DNA from: Rhodospirillaceae bacterium TMED167
GTDB taxonomy: Bacteria; Pseudomonadota; Alphaproteobacteria; Rhodospirillales_A; UBA2165
Assembly: GCA_002170915.1 (NCBI GenBank)
Contig: NHHQ01000083.1
Location: 65,949-76,511, forward strand
DNA length: 10,563 bases
Direction: 5' to 3'
Below the pieces are notes generated by a model. That model was given only the letters and a program-made list of their open reading frames with translations. It made no database searches and was not told the DNA's origin. Below are positions 1 to 7,206 of this stretch, one piece after another (the first letter of the stretch is position 1; every line of letters starts with the position of its first letter). The translations under genes and the position numbers were made by a program.

Positions 1-173
1 ATCCAATTGAGGAGGGCGTGGTCACTCTCGTCGAGCAGACGGTCAAATGACATCAGCATATCCTCAGTCATGGTATCGAGATATGCTTCGGCATAGCCGC
101 CAATGATCTTATCGGTTTCCTTCGTGCCGCGATGGGTGGCTTTGTAGAGCAGTCGTTTGCGCGTTACGTCCAT
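1..173 (-). CDS. sdhE: SdhE, succinate dehydrogenase assembly (flavinylation) factor, 3' end cut off by window
   Basis: Small cytoplasmic DUF339/SDH5-family protein that promotes covalent attachment of FAD to the flavoprotein subunit of succinate dehydrogenase. The minus strand reads from ATG at 171-173 with 57 complete codons and no stop before the left edge. The peptide starts MDVTRKRLLYKATHRGTKET and carries the family signature RGxxE (Arg15, Gly16, Glu19), where E. coli SdhE needs the glycine for activity. Downstream, LLDESDHALLNWI matches the family's 'D.DL..WI' segment. Full members are about 85-95 residues, so roughly a third is missing. An AAGGA sequence lies about 12 bases before the ATG. 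It diverges from recG. In related bacteria mfd often follows sdhE; that is recalled, not visible here. Confidence 0.9.
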   Translation of the reverse strand, partial: MDVTRKRLLYKATHRGTKETDKIIGGYAEAYLDTMTEDMLMSFDRLLDESDHALLNW

Positions 174-202
174 TGAAGCGGGGTATCCTTGTTCTTGCGC
201 GG

Positions 203-231
203 TGTACTCAATCGAGTGGCCAGGATATAAA
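203..231 (+). promoter_or_regulatory. Weak candidate promoter for recG
   Basis: TATAAA at 226-231 is a good -10 box on the plus strand, 64 bases before the recG ATG. With a 17-base spacer the -35 would be TGTACT (203-208), only 3 of 6 to consensus. The box overlaps the -10 of the divergent sdhE promoter candidate, so the two transcripts may compete for this site. Confidence 0.28.
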
Positions 232-243
232 TCTTTGCTGGCC
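218..243. repeat. Inverted repeat GGCCAG-N14-CTGGCC around the sdhE/recG -10 region
   Basis: Perfect 6-base arms GGCCAG (218-223) and CTGGCC (238-243) enclose the shared TATA element of the divergent sdhE and recG promoter candidates. Arm centres are 20 bases apart, about two helical turns, which suits a dimeric regulator. The spacer is AT-rich. It could also be chance; no regulator is known from this window. Confidence 0.35.
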
Positions 244-252
244 CCATGTCAG
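224..252 (-). promoter_or_regulatory. Candidate sigma-70 promoter for sdhE
   Basis: On the minus strand, CTGACA (247-252; 5 of 6 to the -35 consensus) is followed after exactly 17 bases by TATATC (224-229; 4 of 6 to the -10 consensus). It lies about 50 bases before the sdhE start and points at it. Only consensus matching supports this. Confidence 0.45.
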
Positions 253-294
253 CCCCATAGAGTCGCAATTCAACGGATTTACAGAAGAAGACCC

Positions 295-2376
295 ATGCGC
301 CCTGAAATCCTGTTTTCCCTATTTGCTCCCGTCACCAGTCTTGGCGGCGTGGGGCCCAAGATCGCCAATCTGATTGCGAAGGTGGCAGGGGGCCATGTCG
401 TGGATTTGTTGTGGCATCTGCCCTCGGGTCTCATCGACCGACGCTATGCGCCCAAATTGGGCGACGCCCGAACCGGCGTAATAGCCACACTGACGGTCAC
501 TGTCACCCAGCATATCAAAGCGTATAACCGGCGCCAGCCGTATAGAATTATCTGCTCAGACGGCACGGGAGTACTGACACTGGTATTTTTCCACGCCCGA
601 GAGGATTATCTGCGCCGCCTCCTCCCCGAGGGAGAAGAACGCATTGTGAGCGGCCTGGTGGAGGGATATGACGACGAATTGCAAATGACACACCCCGATC
701 GTATTGGCGCGCTCGAGGACCTGGAGCAATTACAATCCGTTGAACCCGTCTATCCCTTGACACAGGGCCTGTCTCTCAAGGTGCTGAGCAAGGCCGTCAC
801 AGGCGCACTGGCGGGCCTGCCGGAGTTGCCTGAGTGGCAAGACAAACACTATATCGCTAAACAAAAGTGGCCCAGCTGGAAGGACGCGGTGCTGGCAGTC
901 CATACCCCGGAAAATGAGGCGCACCTGGAGCCGGACACGCCGTCCCGCCAGCGGCTCGCTTATGATGAAGTCTTAGCCAATCAACTGGCCCTGGCTCTGG
1001 TCCGCTCACAACGGCATCGCGGGTCGGGCCGGGCAATCATAAGTACCGGCGGCCTGCGCCGGAAACTGGCGGATAGCTTGCCCTTCACGCTAACTCCCTC
1101 ACAAGCGGCAGCAGTTGACGACATCACGACGGACCTGGCCTCTGACCAGCGTATGCACCGGTTGCTCCAGGGTGATGTTGGCAGCGGCAAAACTGTGGTT
1201 GCGCTCTTGGGCATGGCGGCGGCCATTGAGGCCGGTCATCAGGCAGTCCTGCTGGCACCGACGGAGATCCTAGCGCGCCAGCATTTCGCCACGATCGAGC
1301 CTTTGGCCGACGCCGTCGGGATCTCTCTCCAACTCTACACTGGTCGGGACAAGGGAAAGACGCGGGCCGCCATCCTGGAGGGGTTCAAGACCGGCGCCAC
1401 TCAGCTCGCTGTCGGAACACATGCGCTTTTTCAGGAAGGGGTCGAGTTCAAGGACCTTGCGGTCTCGGTCATCGACGAACAGCACCGGTTCGGGGTCCAC
1501 CAGCGCCTTGCCCTATCTGGTAAAGGACAGACCTCAGATGTGCTGGTGATGACGGCGACGCCCATTCCACGGACCCTCACGCTGACAGCCTATGGGGACA
1601 TGGACTCATCGCGGCTTACCGAAAAACCGGCGGGCCGCCAGCCTATTGATACCCGGACCTTCCCGCTCGACCGGCTCGACGAAATCGTCTCGGCGGTCCA
1701 GCGCGCCTTGGACCAGGGCGCGAAAATCTATTGGATCTGCCCACTGGTTGAAGAGTCCGAGATTCTCGACCTCGCCGCAGCGGAGGATCGCTATGCCCAC
1801 CTGAAACAGGTGTTCGGCGCTCAAGTAGGCCTTGTACATGGCAAGATGAAGGGACCGGACAAAGACGCCGTCATGAAAAGCTTTGCCGGATCCGGGATCG
1901 ATATTCTCGTCGCTACCACGGTGGTGGAAGTCGGTGTGGACGTACCGAAGGCCACCGTCATGGTGATTGAGCATGCGGAGCGCTTTGGTCTCGCTCAGTT
2001 GCACCAACTCAGAGGACGTATTGGCCGGGGCGCGGAAAAATCCACCTGCCTGCTGCTCTTTGGCGCGAGTCTCTCCGGTCAGGCGCGCGAGCGGCTCAAG
2101 ATCATGCGGGAGACGGACGACGGGTTTCGCATTGCGGAGGAGGATCTGCGGCTTCGGGGTGCCGGAGAACTCATGGGCACTCGGCAAAGCGGCCTTCCAG
2201 CTTTCAGGCTTGCGGACCTCATGGCCCATTCGGCACTGCTCCAGGTGGCCCGGGACGACGCCAAACTCATTCTTGAGACAGATCCCGAATTAAAATCCGA
2301 GCGTGGTCGCAGTTTACGGGTGCTTCTCTATCTTTTTGAACGCGACGAAGGGGTGCGTCTGCTTAGAAGCGGCTGA
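295..2376 (+). CDS. recG: ATP-dependent DNA helicase RecG
   Basis: Superfamily 2 helicase that remodels stalled replication forks and branch-migrates Holliday junctions. The product is 693 residues, a normal RecG length. Visible parts: N-terminal helical segment with GGVGPK (about residue 17), OB-fold wedge domain (about 55-145), Walker A GDVGSGKT (293-300), the RecG-type DEQH box (394-397), TATP (420-423), motif VI QLRGRIGRG (571-579), and the C-terminal TRG region RGAGELMGTRQSG (621-633). I chose the ATG at 295 because GAAGAAG lies 4 bases before it and homology begins there (FSLFAPVTSLGGVGPK). The frame stays open back to a TTG at 157, but the extra 46 residues are unlike RecG and overlap sdhE on the other strand. 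Its stop is 19 bases from that of the convergent DUF502 gene, with no terminator hairpin between. Confidence 0.97.
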   Translation: MRPEILFSLFAPVTSLGGVGPKIANLIAKVAGGHVVDLLWHLPSGLIDRRYAPKLGDARTGVIATLTVTVTQHIKAYNRRQPYRIICSDGTGVLTLVFFHAREDYLRRLLPEGEERIVSGLVEGYDDELQMTHPDRIGALEDLEQLQSVEPVYPLTQGLSLKVLSKAVTGALAGLPELPEWQDKHYIAKQKWPSWKDAVLAVHTPENEAHLEPDTPSRQRLAYDEVLANQLALALVRSQRHRGSGRAIISTGGLRRKLADSLPFTLTPSQAAAVDDITTDLASDQRMHRLLQGDVGSGKTVVALLGMAAAIEAGHQAVLLAPTEILARQHFATIEPLADAVGISLQLYTGRDKGKTRAAILEGFKTGATQLAVGTHALFQEGVEFKDLAVSVIDEQHRFGVHQRLALSGKGQTSDVLVMTATPIPRTLTLTAYGDMDSSRLTEKPAGRQPIDTRTFPLDRLDEIVSAVQRALDQGAKIYWICPLVEESEILDLAAAEDRYAHLKQVFGAQVGLVHGKMKGPDKDAVMKSFAGSGIDILVATTVVEVGVDVPKATVMVIEHAERFGLAQLHQLRGRIGRGAEKSTCLLLFGASLSGQARERLKIMRETDDGFRIAEEDLRLRGAGELMGTRQSGLPAFRLADLMAHSALLQVARDDAKLILETDPELKSERGRSLRVLLYLFERDEGVRLLRSG

Positions 2377-2395
2377 GACACCCTCCTCTGACTGA

Positions 2396-3196
2396 TCAGG
2401 TCGATCCGCCACGGTCCTTTTTCTTCCCTCGCACGAGGACGGGCGTCTTATCTTTTTCCCGGAGAACCTCCAGGTCCTCATAAGTTTCTGCAGACGTCTG
2501 AGACGTCTTCTGTTCTGAGAGAGGACGCCGGTCCGGCGGCGTAACGATGCCCCCAGAAATCACCATTTTCACCGCCTCTTCCACGGACATGTCGAGCGGA
2601 ATGACGTCCTCACGCGGGATAAACAATAAAAATCCGGAAGTCGGGTTGGGTGTGGTGGGTAGGAAGATATTCACGGTGGTTTCTTCTGTCAGGTTCTGCA
2701 CTTCGCCTTTGGTCGTCCCGGTGATGAACCCAATGGCCCAGATGCCTCGGCGCGGATATTCCACAAGAACCGCCTCCCGGAAGGCGTTGGATTGTTGCGC
2801 AAGCACCGTCTCGAAGATCTGTTTGACCGCTGAATAGATGCTCCGGATCACCGGCATCCGGTTAAGAATACGCTCGCCGGTGTGAATCACCCAACGGCCC
2901 AGAAATCCAGCCGTCAACGCGCCAATCAGCGTGAGAAAAACAATGAGAACTACAAGCCCTAGTCCCGGAAGACTGAAGGGAAGATACGACTCTGGATTGT
3001 ATTGCGCAGGGATGAGTGGGGTGATGCGCTCATCAATAAACGTGATGATCCACCAGGCCAGCAGCGCAGTTACCCCCAGTGGCGCCGTTACGAGGACGCC
3101 GGCCAGCAGGTAACCCCGCAATTTGCCACCAAGCGTCCGTTTCCTGACGAGGGGAACGCCAGGTTCTTTGCCCGTTTCTGAAGTTTGGGAAGTCAT
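2396..3196 (-). CDS. DUF502 family inner-membrane protein
   Basis: Member of the DUF502 family, whose biochemical role is unknown. The 266-residue form has a basic N-terminus (VRKRTLGGKLRGY), a first membrane segment at about 29-53 (LLAGVLVTAPLGVTALLAWW), a second at about 78-102 (GLVVLIVFLTLIGALTAGF), then the conserved soluble part: NRMPVIRSIYSAVKQ (about 112-126), TTPNPTSGFLLFIPRED (about 181-197) and a SVEEAVKMVISGG helix. The last 40 or so residues are charged and low-complexity, ending in a lysine-rich tail. The ATG at 3196 has only a weak GGA 7-9 bases upstream. A GTG at 3226 would add 10 residues and has no better ribosome site, so the start is uncertain. Pairing with recG is common in alphaproteobacteria from memory, and suggests shared location rather than shared function. 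Confidence 0.9.
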   Translation of the reverse strand: MTSQTSETGKEPGVPLVRKRTLGGKLRGYLLAGVLVTAPLGVTALLAWWIITFIDERITPLIPAQYNPESYLPFSLPGLGLVVLIVFLTLIGALTAGFLGRWVIHTGERILNRMPVIRSIYSAVKQIFETVLAQQSNAFREAVLVEYPRRGIWAIGFITGTTKGEVQNLTEETTVNIFLPTTPNPTSGFLLFIPREDVIPLDMSVEEAVKMVISGGIVTPPDRRPLSEQKTSQTSAETYEDLEVLREKDKTPVLVRGKKKDRGGST

Positions 3197-3250
3197 TAGA
3201 TTGTCCAACGCATGAGTGCGTGACACTGGTTATACTAAGGGACTGTGTAA

Positions 3251-3397
3251 ATGGAAACTCAATATTATCCGGTGTACAATTATGGGTCGTTGATCCCGTC
3301 AATTCCAGCCAAGGGATCATCACTTGATTGGTATTCATCACATCGATGCCGACCCGTCCGGGACGGCTACTATAAATTTATGCGCATTTTTAAATAG
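3251..3397 (+). CDS. Candidate 48-residue small ORF between DUF502 and NUDIX genes
   Basis: An open frame starts with ATG at 3251 and ends with TAG at 3395-3397. AAGGGA (3237-3242) sits 8 bases before the ATG, a good Shine-Dalgarno spacing. The peptide begins METQYYPVYNYGSLIPSIPA, is unusually rich in tyrosine, and ends in a basic YYKFMRIFK tail. I recognise no family. It ends 44 bases before the NUDIX start and would be translated ahead of it, so it could be a leader peptide. Against it: a -10-like TATACT at 3231-3236 is too close to serve this ORF together with the Shine-Dalgarno sequence, the two inverted repeats here fall inside it, and a 48-codon frame can occur by chance. Confidence 0.2.
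   Translation: METQYYPVYNYGSLIPSIPAKGSSLDWYSSHRCRPVRDGYYKFMRIFK
3291..3319. repeat. Inverted repeat TGATCCC-N15-GGGATCA in the DUF502/NUDIX intergenic region
   Basis: Perfect 7-base arms lie at 3291-3297 and 3313-3319, with centres 22 bases apart. It sits midway in the 245-base divergent region. No T-run follows on either strand, so it is not a standard terminator. An operator for a dimeric regulator or an RNA hairpin are both possible. Confidence 0.4.
3354..3366. repeat. 13-base palindrome CCGTCC-G-GGACGG before the NUDIX gene
   Basis: The arms are perfect with a single central base. The palindrome ends 4 bases before a TATAAA box (3371-3376) on the plus strand, which is the best -10 candidate for the NUDIX gene, though no convincing -35 lies 16-18 bases ahead of it. 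The position, just where a -35 would be covered, would suit a repressor or activator site. Confidence 0.35.
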
Positions 3398-3441
3398 AGC
3401 CGTTCTTTCCAATCAGACCGTATGCGGTACACTCTCGGACC

Positions 3442-3897
3442 ATGACTGAGACCGACAAACGATACTATCTGGACTTCCCCTTCGTGGGCGTCGGTGTCGT
3501 CGTCTGGAAGGACGATGAGTTTCTCCTCATACGCCGCGGCAAGGAGCCCATGAAAGGCGCCTGGAGCATCCCGGGCGGGCGTCAGAACCTGGGCGAGACC
3601 GTTAAGGAAGCCGCCATCCGCGAAATCCGCGAGGAAACCGGCCTGGAAATCGACATCACCGGCTTGGTCGATGTAATCGACTCCATCCAAAAAGATGACG
3701 AGGGAGTGGTTGCCTGGCACGCCACTCTCGTGGATTATGCCGCGCGCCATGTTTCAGGCGAAGCCGTCGCAGGAGACGATGCATTGAGTGTCGGCTGGTT
3801 CACCCTGGAAGATATGAACGGGCTGAGCCTATGGGGCGAAACCGCGCGAATTATCCGGGAATCTGCCCAGATTTCAAGAACACGGTCGCTAGTATGA
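3442..3897 (+). CDS. NUDIX hydrolase
   Basis: Small cytoplasmic pyrophosphohydrolase of 151 residues that cleaves a nucleoside diphosphate linked to another group. A complete Nudix box GX5EX7REUXEEXGU is present: Gly46, Glu52, Arg60-Glu61, Glu64-Glu65, Gly67-Leu68, preceded by GAWSIPG. The metal-binding glutamates are all there, so it should be active. The domain starts with the usual strand VGVGVVVWKDDEFLLIRRG (about 15-33). Length and overall form resemble the short ADP-ribose pyrophosphatase / MutT-like group, but the substrate cannot be read from sequence. The ATG at 3442 lacks a clear Shine-Dalgarno sequence. It stands alone on the plus strand, divergent from DUF502 and convergent with the stress protein gene, 49 bases from that stop. 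Confidence 0.93.
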   Translation: MTETDKRYYLDFPFVGVGVVVWKDDEFLLIRRGKEPMKGAWSIPGGRQNLGETVKEAAIREIREETGLEIDITGLVDVIDSIQKDDEGVVAWHATLVDYAARHVSGEAVAGDDALSVGWFTLEDMNGLSLWGETARIIRESAQISRTRSLV

Positions 3898-3933
3898 TAA
3901 TCTCATCATCGTTGCCCCTGCCCCAGACACGAT

Positions 3934-3960
3934 GAAAAAAAGCCTGCTAGCGGATCAGCA
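3934..3960 (-). terminator. Weak candidate terminator after the universal stress protein gene
   Basis: On the minus strand a short stem TGCT (3957-3960) / AGCA (3945-3948) with an 8-base loop holds the stop codon and is followed by GGC and seven Ts (3935-3941). The T-run is good but the stem has only 4 pairs, so termination here is uncertain. It sits at the expected end of the five-gene minus-strand cluster. Confidence 0.3.
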
Positions 3961-4918
3961 TCACGGAATTGTTCGCATGCTCCATTACTTTGAAGGCAAC
4001 GCTGCCCATGAAAAAGCGTTTAAGACCGGTCTTGCCGGTGTCGCCCAAAACGATAAATGAATAATCCTTTCCTGCCTTGATTATCTCTTCAATCGGATTG
4101 CCGGTTTTGATGAAGAGATTTGTTGGTTCAATGTCGCGTGACCGCAACAAAGCCGCGGCTTTATCGACACTCGACTGAGCCTCAGACTGGCCACTCTCAT
4201 CAAGAGAAACCGACATTACGGAAACCTTCGACCCATCCCTTTTTGCGAGATCAGATGCTTTCACCACCATATCCATAGCCCGCTCGGACCCGTCCGTGCA
4301 TAAAAGTTTGCCATGGCCAGTTTCTAAGTCCCGAGAGATACAGACCGAACATGGGGCATGCACTGCAACCTTCTCTGCTACCGCCGGATCCCACAGACTT
4401 TTAACGAAGTTTCCCTGGCCCTCGGTTGACCCCAGTATGATCAAATTATACGGGCCTAAATCGTACTGATCGAGTATGCCTCCAGCGACAGAGGATGCAG
4501 TCTTCAACTTCAGAACTATCGATTTACCGTTCTCGTTTCGATATTCAATTTTATTATCGCCAAGTGGGTCTCCATCAACATCCGTATGGGTGCTTTGCTG
4601 ATCCCAAAGAACCGCTTGCTCATCGGTCTCGATGAGCATATCCCGGCCTTTTTTCAGGTATGTGATGCCCGGAAGCTCTAATCCCCAATTCAGCATATTC
4701 TCTCGGGCCACGCGCACTTGAAGCCCGCCCGATCTCAGCCCCTGGTCAGTGGGCCGGACATAAAGAATGATGATATCCGCATCTCCTCCAGCACCAAGGC
4801 GCGCGGCATAGCGTAATCCTCGATAGGATTCGTCCGAGCCATCAACGCAGACAAGAATGCGGAATCGGTTCTTCCGAACCTCGGCAATCTCAATAGGATC
4901 AGTTGCAGCGTCCGCCAT
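3947..4918 (-). CDS. Universal stress protein with two UspA domains
   Basis: Cytoplasmic protein of 323 residues with tandem UspA folds. Domain 1 spans about 18-195 and opens with ILVCVDGSDES; domain 2 spans about 204-323 and opens with LLCTDGSERA. Domain 2 has the exact nucleotide motif G-x2-G-x9-G-S (Gly292, Gly295, Gly305-Ser306), so it probably binds ATP. The matching place in domain 1 reads LGSTEGQGNFVKSLWDPA: the second glycine is Glu166 and no GS follows, so that site looks lost. Domain 1 also has an acidic, Asp-rich insertion at about 95-140. The ATG at 4918 has AAGGGGG 10 bases upstream. It lies 49 bases after the SLC13 transporter stop on the same strand, so it may be co-transcribed and act on or report for that transporter; this is inference. 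Confidence 0.92.
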   Translation of the reverse strand: MADAATDPIEIAEVRKNRFRILVCVDGSDESYRGLRYAARLGAGGDADIIILYVRPTDQGLRSGGLQVRVARENMLNWGLELPGITYLKKGRDMLIETDEQAVLWDQQSTHTDVDGDPLGDNKIEYRNENGKSIVLKLKTASSVAGGILDQYDLGPYNLIILGSTEGQGNFVKSLWDPAVAEKVAVHAPCSVCISRDLETGHGKLLCTDGSERAMDMVVKASDLAKRDGSKVSVMSVSLDESGQSEAQSSVDKAAALLRSRDIEPTNLFIKTGNPIEEIIKAGKDYSFIVLGDTGKTGLKRFFMGSVAFKVMEHANNSVMLIR

Positions 4919-4967
4919 TTAGGCAATTCCCCCTTTTTGGGATTATTTCGAGACTTCAGGCCTGGTT

Positions 4968-6482
4968 CTAGACTCCCAATAAGGGCCAATAGAGCCACGC
5001 AGCAAGCAACATAATAATGGTTGAGGTTAGCGCCATTTTCCATCCAACCGCAAGAAAATCTGTCGTCTTTAAATAGCCGGACGCATATACAATAGTACAC
5101 GCAGGTGTACCCACCACGGTGAGGTAGGCAAAAGCCGAGGAAACAGCCGTAATAAACCCAATGATGACCGGACTTTCCCCGGCTACATCTGCCATGTTCA
5201 GAACAACGGGCCCCAGAACCGCGACGGCCGCACCGTTCGACATTGTGTTTGTGACCGCAGTCGTCAGCACCGAAACCGCTGCCCACAATCCAAAGCCCTC
5301 ACTCGCACCCAGCGGGGCAAGCATAGATAGGAAACTCTCGGCAACCCACTTGGCTGCGCCAGTATCTTTCATCTCAATGCCCAGGGAGATGGCAGCACCG
5401 TAAAGCAAAACTACGCCCCAGTTGACACCGGAATTTATATCTTCCCATTTAATAAGACCTGCAACTAGAAACGTGGTGGCCCCTAGCAACGCGATGGTCC
5501 CCATCCCCACATCATCCGAGACGAAAATCCAGCCCAGGAGAACCAGGAAAAATAGAAAAACAGAAACCCAATCCGCACGTTTCATGGGGCCCTCGGACTC
5601 GACCTGCTGGCGCAGCTTTACAACTGCACGAGACAGGTCCGTATATTCCGGCCTGAAGGTGAGAAATAGGATTAAGGTCACAAAGGGGAGCTGGATGAGG
5701 AACATGGGATAGGCGAATGTCATCCAACGTACGTAATCAATGATAAACTTGGCCGTTTCCGGATTAGACGGGTCATAGAAAAACTCTCGCCAATAGCCAA
5801 TCATTATCGCATTCCGAGCCCCGCCCGAGGGCGTTCCAATGCCAGCCACGGATGCGCCGTAGGCAATGGAGAATAAAAGAACCGCCGCGAGGCTCCGTAC
5901 CTTCCTCGGGTCATCCGATGTGAGGGTCACGAGTGTAATTCCAACTGGCAACATCATCGCCGCCACAGTGTGCTCCCCAATAAACGAAGCAAGCAAACCC
6001 GAGACGGCGGAAATACCAAAGCACACCCGAGAGGTCTTGGTACCCGTCATGCGGACAATCAGCCAGGCAATGCGTTTGTCTAGTTTTTGCTTCACAACCG
6101 CGACGGCCAGCATTAGGGATCCCAAAATAAATAAAACCGAGTCATTCCAGAGGGTTTTCGCGACCGACGACGAGTCGATGCCGAGCAAGAAAATTTGCCC
6201 CAGCACAATCAACAGTGCGACGCCCGGCAATGGAATGGGTTCCGTAATGAACATGATGGTCGCCATCACTGACATTGCTAGCACGATCATGCCGTCCTTG
6301 GTCAGCCCCTCGGGTACCGGTGCCAAAATCATGACCGCCCCAACCGCCAGAGAGATGAAAAACCAGCGCTTTTCCCAAAGATAATGTATGGAGAAATCTG
6401 AGAGCAGATCGAACAGGCTCCCGAGGGGAGTGCCCTCTAGCTTATCGTGGATCTCGTGAACCGTCGCCTTTGGAAAATTCAT
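4968..6482 (-). CDS. SLC13/DASS-type anion (dicarboxylate or sulfate) transporter with atypical SNT motifs
   Basis: Inner-membrane permease of 504 residues, a usual length for the divalent anion:sodium symporter family, with about 11-12 hydrophobic segments. Family marks: ITEPIPLPGVALLIV (79-93), ASFIGEHTVAAMMLPVG (165-181, first re-entrant hairpin), IAYGASVAGIGTPSGGARN (206-224), LTTAVTNTMSNGAAVAVLGP (406-425, second hairpin) and VVGTPACTIVYASGYLKTTDF (456-476). In well-studied members each hairpin tip carries Ser-Asn-Thr that binds sodium and substrate; here the first is replaced by Gly169-Glu170-His171 and the second reads Ser415-Asn416-Gly417. Substrate and coupling ion are therefore open. 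I chose the ATG at 6482 because AGGA lies 6 bases before it; a GTG at 6506 in the same frame has no ribosome site. It begins 52 bases after rpe. Confidence 0.9.
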   Translation of the reverse strand: MNFPKATVHEIHDKLEGTPLGSLFDLLSDFSIHYLWEKRWFFISLAVGAVMILAPVPEGLTKDGMIVLAMSVMATIMFITEPIPLPGVALLIVLGQIFLLGIDSSSVAKTLWNDSVLFILGSLMLAVAVVKQKLDKRIAWLIVRMTGTKTSRVCFGISAVSGLLASFIGEHTVAAMMLPVGITLVTLTSDDPRKVRSLAAVLLFSIAYGASVAGIGTPSGGARNAIMIGYWREFFYDPSNPETAKFIIDYVRWMTFAYPMFLIQLPFVTLILFLTFRPEYTDLSRAVVKLRQQVESEGPMKRADWVSVFLFFLVLLGWIFVSDDVGMGTIALLGATTFLVAGLIKWEDINSGVNWGVVLLYGAAISLGIEMKDTGAAKWVAESFLSMLAPLGASEGFGLWAAVSVLTTAVTNTMSNGAAVAVLGPVVLNMADVAGESPVIIGFITAVSSAFAYLTVVGTPACTIVYASGYLKTTDFLAVGWKMALTSTIIMLLAAWLYWPLLGV

Positions 6483-6488
6483 GTTTAA

Positions 6489-6492
6489 TCCT
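6489..6492 (-). promoter_or_regulatory. Ribosome binding site deciding the SLC13 start
   Basis: AGGA on the minus strand with 6 bases to the ATG at 6480-6482. It lies downstream of the alternative GTG at 6504-6506, which has no comparable site, so the shorter 504-residue product is preferred. Confidence 0.6.
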
Positions 6493-6534
6493 GCATACTG
6501 GCTCACGTCGGAACCAGCGACTTGAAAGCTTGAT

Positions 6535-7191
6535 TTAGCCCAGACGCGCTTTTCTTAGCGCCGCAATAGTGGTTTTATAATCATTGCCCTTAAACACGGC
6601 GCTCCCCGCGACGACAGCAGTGGCCCCAGCAGCAATGACCGACGCCACATTGTCTGGGTTTACGCCACCGTCCACTTCGAGTTCGATATCCCGGTCGCCG
6701 ATCATCTCCCGAACCCGGCTAATTTTTTCCAGTTGTGATGGTAGAAAGGCCTGTCCGCCAAATCCTGGATTAACCGACATGACCAAAATTAAATCGACGC
6801 TATCCAAGACATAGTCAATTACCGTTTCCGGCGTCGACGGGTTTAGTGATACACCGGCTTTTTTCCCCAAACCCTTGATTACTTGAAGACTGCGGTGCAG
6901 ATGCGTATCTGCCTCGGCATGAACGGTGATGATGTCGGCGCCCGCCTCAGCATATTGCGCAAGGTACGGTTGCGCTGGATCAATCATTAAATGCACGTCA
7001 AATGGCTTGTCCGTAACCGACCGGATCGCGTTGATGACCGGTGGACCAAAGGTCAAGTTGGGCACGAAATGCCCATCCATCACATCAATATGAATATAGT
7101 CGGCGCCTGCTTCATCAACGGCGCGCACCTCTTCACCGAGCCGCGCAAAATCCGCCGACAAAATCGATGGAGCAATTTTGAAGGCGGTCAT
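6535..7191 (-). CDS. rpe: Ribulose-phosphate 3-epimerase
   Basis: Cytoplasmic TIM-barrel enzyme interconverting ribulose 5-phosphate and xylulose 5-phosphate. The 218-residue length is typical. Metal and catalytic residues are all present: His34 and Asp36 in [19 protein letters not shown], His67 in DVHLM, Asp174 in LEVDGGV. The phosphate-binding parts [10 protein letters not shown] (138-147) and VVAGSAVF (193-200) are intact. I chose the ATG at 7191 because homology starts at [15 protein letters not shown]; the frame is open to 7245 but that would overlap the aldolase gene. No Shine-Dalgarno sequence is visible, and the start lies only 20 bases after the aldolase stop, so translation may be coupled to it. 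It feeds xylulose 5-phosphate to or from the transketolase two genes upstream. Confidence 0.96.
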   Translation of the reverse strand: MTAFKIAPSILSADFARLGEEVRAVDEAGADYIHIDVMDGHFVPNLTFGPPVINAIRSVTDKPFDVHLMIDPAQPYLAQYAEAGADIITVHAEADTHLHRSLQVIKGLGKKAGVSLNPSTPETVIDYVLDSVDLILVMSVNPGFGGQAFLPSQLEKISRVREMIGDRDIELEVDGGVNPDNVASVIAAGATAVVAGSAVFKGNDYKTTIAALRKARLG

Positions 7192-7206
7192 AGTAATTGT
7201 TGGTAC

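Noticed and set aside
180..190. GGGGTATCCTT here is the inverse of AAGGATACCCC at 10530-10540, possibly terminal inverted repeats of an element
   Set aside because: Several 11-base inverted matches are expected by chance in 10.5 kb; no transposase or target duplication is seen and the genes between are core genes.
157..294. N-terminal extension of RecG by 46 residues from a TTG
   Set aside because: It is unlike RecG, overlaps the sdhE start on the other strand and covers both promoter candidates; the ATG at 295 has a ribosome site and begins at family homology.
1606..2229. Long minus-strand open frame inside recG
   Set aside because: It is antisense to conserved helicase motifs and matches no family; a shadow of codon bias in the real gene.
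2377..2399. CTGATCAG palindrome at the recG/DUF502 convergence as a bidirectional terminator
   Set aside because: Only an 8-base palindrome with no loop and no T-run on either strand.
3033..3341. Minus-strand frame overlapping the DUF502 N-terminus and upstream DNA
   Set aside because: It is out of frame with the clear DUF502 membrane segments, and its peptide has no family features.
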